A stretch of DNA of 22,505 nt from Paulinella micropora. Taxonomy: Eukaryota > Cercozoa > Imbricatea > Euglyphida. Shown piece after piece: positions 1-6,854 of the stretch (its first letter is position 1; every line of letters begins with the position of its first letter). The notes beneath the pieces were generated by a model. That model ran no database searches and was not told the origin of the DNA. It saw only the letters and a list, made by a program, of their open reading frames with translations. The position numbers and the translations under genes were made by a program. The stretch spans positions 751,216 through 773,720 of the forward strand of contig BJOX01000186.1 in NCBI GenBank assembly GCA_009731375.1. The letters are read 5' to 3'.

Positions 1-69
<69 letters not shown>

Positions 70-120
70 AACAGAGAGAGAGAGAGAGAGAGAAGAAACA
101 GAGAGAGAGAGAGAGAAAGA
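1..120. repeat. (GA)n microsatellite at window edge
   Basis: Nearly uninterrupted GA dinucleotides from the first base, broken twice by a short AGAAGAAACAG interruption. It is cut by the window edge, so its full length is unknown. No coding potential. Confidence 0.95.
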
Positions 121-1323
121 GATGTGAATGTGAATTTGTAGGCTTGGTTGACGTTTCACAGGTCTGGATCAAGAAGGATGCAATCAATCAAGTACCACGT
201 AAAAGGTAGTTAGATCATTCTGTAGCATCAGGGCCGCCTGGTCGACGTAGTCTTTGCCTCTGTAATGCAAAGAGACAGCACTCGTAATGAATTAGAAGGG
301 CGAATTATCTCACCGAACTTGTGATGTGCTGCTGGACTCATCCTCATCTTCGGAAGCGAACCTGCGTAATCGAATCAAGTACGTCCCTGTACGCTCTGAT
401 AAAGGACTTACTCTTGCAGAAAAAGCTTGAAGAGGCCAGTCACATACTCCCCCATTTTGTCGGTAACTTTTTCTGTCGAAGCCATGGTCCTACAGAACGT
501 CAGTGTTAGTCTTCGCTTATCCAAAACTCAAGTCAGACATGCAAAAGACTAGAGATGTCCCGAAAAAAATGTATTCAAAAGTAAAAATATAACACTCTCT
601 TGGTTGAATGCGTGGAAACATTAGAGGGACGATGTGTGCAGTGAATTGGAGGGGGGGGAGGAGTGAATGATACCCTGAGCTTCGAAGTATGAAGAAGCCT
701 TCTCAGACAATGGCGCGAAGGGAATGGTTTTTGGGGGGAAAGGCTGTACGACTGAACGGTAAGTTTGCCAATCTTCCCTGGTTGCAGTGTCCTTCCGAAA
801 TTCCATCCTGATTCGGAAGAAATAGGAAGAAAAGGCTTGAAGCCCACCCACCAGGAGAAAAAGGCAAAAAGGCTGCTCCATCCGCCAAAGACATAAAATC
901 GCATTTGCGGCAGGCCTGTATTTGTCAATTCATGGGGGAGGTTTTTCCACTCTAAAGTTATGTTTGTTGTGAGAGCACTTCAGCATGGTCCAGCAAGTTT
1001 CTGAACTTTTTGTGGAGATGTTTAGTAGAGGCTGTTCTTGCCTGTTTCCTTCACTGTTCTGAAATATTTTTATTTGGAAGCTTTTCGATAATCGATTTGT
1101 CATAAAAAGTAACGGAGGTTGTATTCTTTCTGGTTCTGCGTGCTGCCTCTTGTTCTCTAAGTTCTTCTCTAAATATTCATCTGTTTGTTATGTGTGTACG
1201 AGATAAATGTGGTTATAATGCATTGTGGTACTGATTGCGCGCAGTAGGGGCACTTTACGTTTACAAGAAGGGCTGGAGGACCGTCTACACTGTGGGGTGG
1301 TAATCCCGACAGGATAGAAAGCC
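121..1323. other. 5' flank of the PKG gene, no gene supported
   Basis: This is 1.2 kb of mixed-composition sequence. Reading frames here are short (about 117 codons at most), carry no recognisable motif and overlap one another on the minus strand, so I do not call a gene. It should contain the promoter and 5' UTR of the downstream kinase, but I can point to no specific promoter element. An upstream non-coding exon cannot be excluded. Confidence 0.5.
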
Positions 1324-1416
1324 ATGGGTAATGGGCACTCCTCCAGTGGGAGTATGAGCGGGCCTTCGGGCCCCGTTCGTATAGGAAAAAATCACTTCCG
1401 CAACATCAGCTCCCAG
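1324..1416 (+). other. PKG exon 1: start codon and N-myristoylation motif
   Basis: Thirty-one codons beginning [10 protein letters not shown]. Gly2 followed by Ser at position 6 is the classic N-myristoyltransferase pattern, and the rest is Ser/Gly-rich. The exon ends CAG|GTACAT in phase 0 and joins exon 2 at 1711 (TTCACAG|TTTAGC). Known apicomplexan PKGs also include an N-acylated membrane form; applying that to this protein is inference. Confidence 0.8.
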
Positions 1417-2660
1417 GTACATCGATTTGACTGTTTATGAAACAAATTGTTGTGAAACCAACTTTCACACAGTAAGAAACCAACAACCAGTCACTCCAAG
1501 ACAAACCAAACCAAAACAACACCGAAACGCCAATACATAATAAATGTATCTCCTTTTTCCTCTGATTGTTCTATATTCATCCTTTTGCTATTTCGAGTGG
1601 TGATAGATCTAATATTGTCTTTTTTTCGCTGATTTGGAATAGGCTGTTTTTCTTTTTTTTCTAATATTTTCTGTTGAGATTGACCACCTTTGCTGGTTGT
1701 TTGTTCACAGTTTAGCAATTTCAGTGCGCGAGACCTTTTCGGAGACCCCAATTCGCCTACAGGTCGTTCAGATCGATCACCCAGTACCAGCTCCGACGAA
1801 GCCCCACCCTTAGCCCAGATCCGAGGAAACCAAAAAGTGGGCAGACTCCTTGCCAGTGTGCCTATCTTGGCACGGCTCGATCGCAAGCAGCGCGCAACAC
1901 TCGGAGGCGCGCTGACACGAAGAGTGTACAAAGAGAAAGAAATTATTATGAAAGAAGGTGATGAGGCAGATGGGTTTTACATAATAAAGAGGGGGGAGGT
2001 GAAAGTAGTTGCGAAGGATCCGGAAGGCGTGTCTATAGAGGTGGGCCGGCTCAAAGCCGGGGACTATTTTGGTGAAAGGGCGCTTCTCACCCCTGGAACC
2101 AAACGCAATGCAACCGTGGAGACAATCACGGAAACGAAGTGCTTCTACTTGGACAAACAGTATTTCCTCGATTTCTTCAAGGGCCATAATCAGGTACCAC
2201 CTTTTCACTTGTTAAGCTTTGGGAACGTGCCAATTTTTATGCACGATGGCCATTATGTTGGGTGAAGGTGATGTTTGCAAAGCGTGAAGCTGTGCTGGAC
2301 GGGGGAGGGCTGATTGTGCCCTCAGAGGAAAGCAAAAAGAAAGACGAGGAAACAACCAACAAGCTCGCTAATGCAGTTGCCAACAACCCTCTCTTCCGAT
2401 CACTGGACGAGAGACACAAACTTGACATCGTCAAGGAAATGTAAGCGCGTAGCTTTTTTTTTTTTTGTTGTTTTTTTTTCTTGTCTGTGTGTGTCTGTGT
2501 GTGTGTGTGTGAGAGAGAGTATTGTCTCGAAAGATGTAACGCGCTTTTTGTGCTCCACATCTATGTATCCTTGCATGGTTGATTGATAGACAGACAGACA
2601 GATAGATAGATAGGTAGGTAAGTAGGTAGATAGAGAGAGAGAGGTAGGTAGGGAGGTAGG

Positions 2661-2709
<49 letters not shown>

Positions 2710-2902
2710 CTGTCTTATGCCTTGTCTATCTATCTATCTATCTATCTATCTGTCTATCTGTCTGGTCTGTCTATCCGTCTGTTTTGTCTGTCTGTCTGTC
2801 TGTCTGTCTATATATCTATCTATAGATCTGTCTTCTGTCTTGTCTGTCTTGTCTATCTATCTATCTATCTATCTGTTTGTCTCTCTGTCTATCCGTCTGT
2901 TT

Positions 2903-2939
<37 letters not shown>

Positions 2940-3659
2940 TCTATCTATCTATCTATTTATCTATCTATCTATCCTATCTTTCTATCTGTCTGTCTGTCCT
3001 ATCTATCTCTCTGTCTGTCTGTCTATCTGTCGATCTACTAGTCAGTCTGTCTGTATATATCTATATATCTGTCTATCTATCTATCTATCTATCTGTATGT
3101 CTGTCTGTCTGTCTATCTGTCTGTCTATCTATCGATAGACAGAGGCAGACAGACAGATAGATAGTAGATAGATAGATAGATAGATAGATAGATGATGGAT
3201 GGATAAGGTAGGTAGATAGAGATGGATAGATAGAGAGAAAGTTAGAGACAGAAAAAGAGAGAGGCAGAGACAGATAGAAGTAGATAGATAGATGGGCACA
3301 CTGCTCGTCAAGCAAGGGGGGGGGGGGGGGGGGGGGGGTTTTTTTTTTTTTTTNNNNNNNNNNNNNNNNNNNNNNNNNNNNNNNNNNNNNNNNNNNNNNN
3401 NNNNNNNNNNNNNNNNNNNNNNNNNNNNNNNNNNNNNNNNNNNNNNNNNNNNNNNNNNNNNNNNNNNNNNNNNNNNNNNNNGGAGGGGGGGGGGGGGGGG
3501 GGGGGGTCTATCTATTTATTTATCTATCTATCAGGTACCGGATCACGGCGAAGAAGGGCACATTGCTCATTAAGCAGGGAGACCGCGGAGACACCTTCTA
3601 CGTCATCGCAGACCGCGGACAGGTCTCTCTCTCTCTCTATCTCTCTCTCTCTCTCTCTC

Positions 3660-3701
<42 letters not shown>

Positions 3702-4431
3702 CCTGTCTCTCAAGATTCGTCGGGACAGGAAGTCGGTTCCTGGTTCTTTCTATCTATCTATCTATCTAATCTAATCTAATCTAATCTAATCTTGTCTTAT
3801 CTTATCTATTCTAATCTAATCTATTCTAATCTATCTATTCTATTATAATCCAATGCAATCTAATCTATTCTAATCTAATCTATTCTATTCTATTCTATTC
3901 TATTCTATGTATATCACCACGGAGGCACCTTCTACATCATCGCAGATCGCGGACAGGTAATATTATGTACGTATGTATGTATGGAATGTATATATGTATG
4001 TTATGTGTATGTATATGTGTATGTATGTATGTATGTATATGCGTGTGTTATGTATGTACGAATGTATAGACAGAGCATAAGCTGCCTCACCTACCGACCT
4101 ACCGACCTACAACCTCCAACCTTCCTAGCTTGCCTATGCCTACAGAGCTTAACCTGCCTCACGTACCGACCTACCTACCTACAACCTCCAACCTTCCGAG
4201 CTTGCCTATGCCTACAGATCATAACCTGCCTCACCACCTACCGACCTACCTACTTACAACCTCCAACCTTCCTAGCTTGCCTATGCCTACAGAGCTTAAC
4301 CTGCCTCACCTACCGACCTACCTTACCTACAACCTTGCTAGCTTGCCTGTGCCTACCTTACCTGTGACCTGTGTCTGTGTGTAGGTTAAGGTGATGGTGG
4401 ACGGTGAGGACATCACCACCACTGGTGCGCA

Positions 4432-4474
<43 letters not shown>

Positions 4475-4550
4475 ATCTTGTTGTATAAATTGTACATGTA
4501 TCAGTTACATGTATGTATGTATGTATGTATTCTTTCTTTCTTTCTCTCTC

Positions 4551-4587
<37 letters not shown>

Positions 4588-4686
4588 ACCCCAGTGATTA
4601 AACATCTCATCGCCAGTCTGAACTGTTTGATGACCAAAACTACTGCAAGGTTCTGAGGGATTTACACTATCCTCTCTCTCTCTCTC

Positions 4687-4730
<44 letters not shown>

Positions 4731-5342
4731 TATGTCTATTCAGGCATGTATGTAATGTCATGTAATGTAATGTAATGTATGCATGTATGTATTACATATG
4801 TAATAAATTATACATATGTACTTGCCGTGCATGTTATAAAGGTCCCTGGATGTGTTTCGGTATGTAGATGTGTTTTTACAGGTCCCTGGATGTGTTTTTT
4901 ACAGGTCCCTGGACGTGTTTCGGCGAGCTGGCGCTGCTCTACAATGCACCACGCGCTGGTATGTAGATGTACATGCACACACACACACACACACACATAC
5001 ATGCATGCATATATACATACATACGTACGTACGTACATACATACATACATACATACATGTTGGATGGAAGGGATGGATGGATGGATGGATGTACGTATGT
5101 ATGCGTGTATGTATGTTATGTATGTATGTAATATATGTCTTTATGTGTGCATGTTGGCTTGTGTGTTGACGTTATGTTATGTTTATCTTAAGGGCATGTT
5201 TTGTTCTGTTATGTTATGTTATGTTAAATTATGTGATGTCATGGTAGCTGGCTCTCAACTGCTGCCGCCAGCGTGCAAGTCGACCTACGATTTTTCCTTC
5301 TTCTCTCTCTCTCCCCCCCCCCACACACACGCACACACACAC

Positions 5343-5392
<50 letters not shown>

Positions 5393-5719
5393 TTCTAGCG
5401 TCATGTATAACGCTGGAGGAGACTGACCTGTGGATGGTCGACCGACACACCTTCCGACGCATAGCCAAGGTATCTATCCATCTTATCTACCTACCTACCT
5501 ACCTACCTACTTACCTACCTACCTACCTATCTACTTATGTATCTATCTATCTATATATCCATCTATCCATCCATCCATCTATCTATCTATCTATCTATCT
5601 AGGATATCTCCCAAGCCAGACTAGACAAGTACGTGCGGTTACTAGAAAAGATCTCGGACCTGGCACCGCTCGCCACCTATGAACGGGAAAAGGTGAGATC
5701 ATACATACATCCATCCATC

Positions 5720-5795
<76 letters not shown>

Positions 5796-5889
5796 TCCTA
5801 CCTACCTACCTATATATGACCTGGCACCGCTCGCCACCTATGAACGGGAAAGGGAGATCATACATACATTCATCCATCCATACATACAT

Positions 5890-5927
<38 letters not shown>

Positions 5928-6411
5928 TTACCTCCTACCTACCTACCTATATACATGCATGCATACATAAATACATACATACATACATATACATACATAC
6001 ATACATACATACAAAAATACATACACATACATACATGCATACTTACATACACATACATACATACATATACATAACGTGACATACGTTAGGTGGCGGGGGC
6101 GTTGGGCAAGCGTGTGTACGAAGAGGGCAAGACGATTTTCGAGGCGGAGGATCAGGCAGACGCCATGTACATCGTGCAGTCTGGTGAGGTGGAGATGGTG
6201 GTGATCAACGAGGGTGTGAAGAAGGTGGTCAAGACCATTAAGCCTGGTTTCTACTTCGGCGAGAAAGCCCTGCTCAAGGTGATGACGGAGTGTATGTGAG
6301 AGAGTAGACATTGATACGAACTCGATCCGAGACTAGTTAAGCAGACATGACACGAAGTCAACAGAGATCATCGAATTCGCTCTCTCTCTTCTCTCTTTTC
6401 TCTCTCTCTCT

Positions 6412-6448
<37 letters not shown>

Positions 6449-6513
6449 AACCAGTCCAATCGTTCCTGCATACATACATACATACATACATACATAGTCC
6501 ATTTCCCGCTCTC

Positions 6514-6558
<45 letters not shown>

Positions 6559-6572
6559 GCGGCTCGAAGAGA

Positions 6573-6622
<50 letters not shown>

Positions 6623-6811
6623 GTTGTGCGTGTGTTGTTGCAGGGCACGGCGCGGCAGATGACGGCGATCAGAGAGAGAGAGAGAGAAGTGTTGTGTGTG
6701 TGTGTGTGTGTGTTGTTGCAGGGCACGGCGCGGCAGATGACGGCGATCGGGGAGAGAGAGAGAGAGAGGTTTTGTGTGTGTGTTGTTGCAGGGCACGGCG
6801 CGGCAGATGAC

Positions 6812-6854
<43 letters not shown>

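Larger units (their letters stand above)
2441..3534 (+). repeat. PKG intron 3: GATA/CTAT/CTGT microsatellite block with gap
   Basis: A T tract and (GT)n are followed by GATA/GTAG repeats (about 2585-2709). These switch to the complementary CTAT/CTGT repeats (about 2727-3133), then back to GATA-type repeats (about 3133-3290). After a short exon-4-like fragment (3292-3317) come about 25 G and 15 T, then 128 N (3354-3481), then a second poly(G) run and TCTA repeats up to the acceptor TATCAG|GTACCG. Apparent reading frames of Ser-Ile-Tyr-Leu repeats here are simple-repeat artefacts. Confidence 0.9.
3623..4384 (+). repeat. PKG intron 4: CT, CTATT/CTAAT, GTAT repeats and a minisatellite
   Basis: A CT tract (about 3624-3700) is followed by TCTA repeats and then pentamers of the CTAAT/CTATT type (about 3765-3907). 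A 3'-half copy of exon 4 follows (about 3919-3957), then GTAT repeats (about 3962-4050) and a four-unit minisatellite (about 4079-4365). The acceptor is TGTGTAG|GTTAAG. Confidence 0.9.

Noticed and set aside
575-928. Minus-strand 117-codon frame in the 5' flank
   Set aside because: No motif, overlaps other equally open frames, and no splice or start context supports it.
2585-3293. CRISPR-like array
   Set aside because: The repeats are simple tetranucleotides without unique spacers, in a eukaryotic intron.
2717-3315. Long reading frames of Ser-Ile-Tyr-Leu or Cys-Leu-Ser-Val repeats on both strands
   Set aside because: They are translations of CTAT/CTGT tetranucleotide arrays inside a PKG intron and exist in several frames at once.
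4779-5426. A 215-codon frame rich in Tyr, Val and His repeats
   Set aside because: It crosses introns 5 and 6 and their microsatellites and does not keep the CNB2 frame of exon 6.
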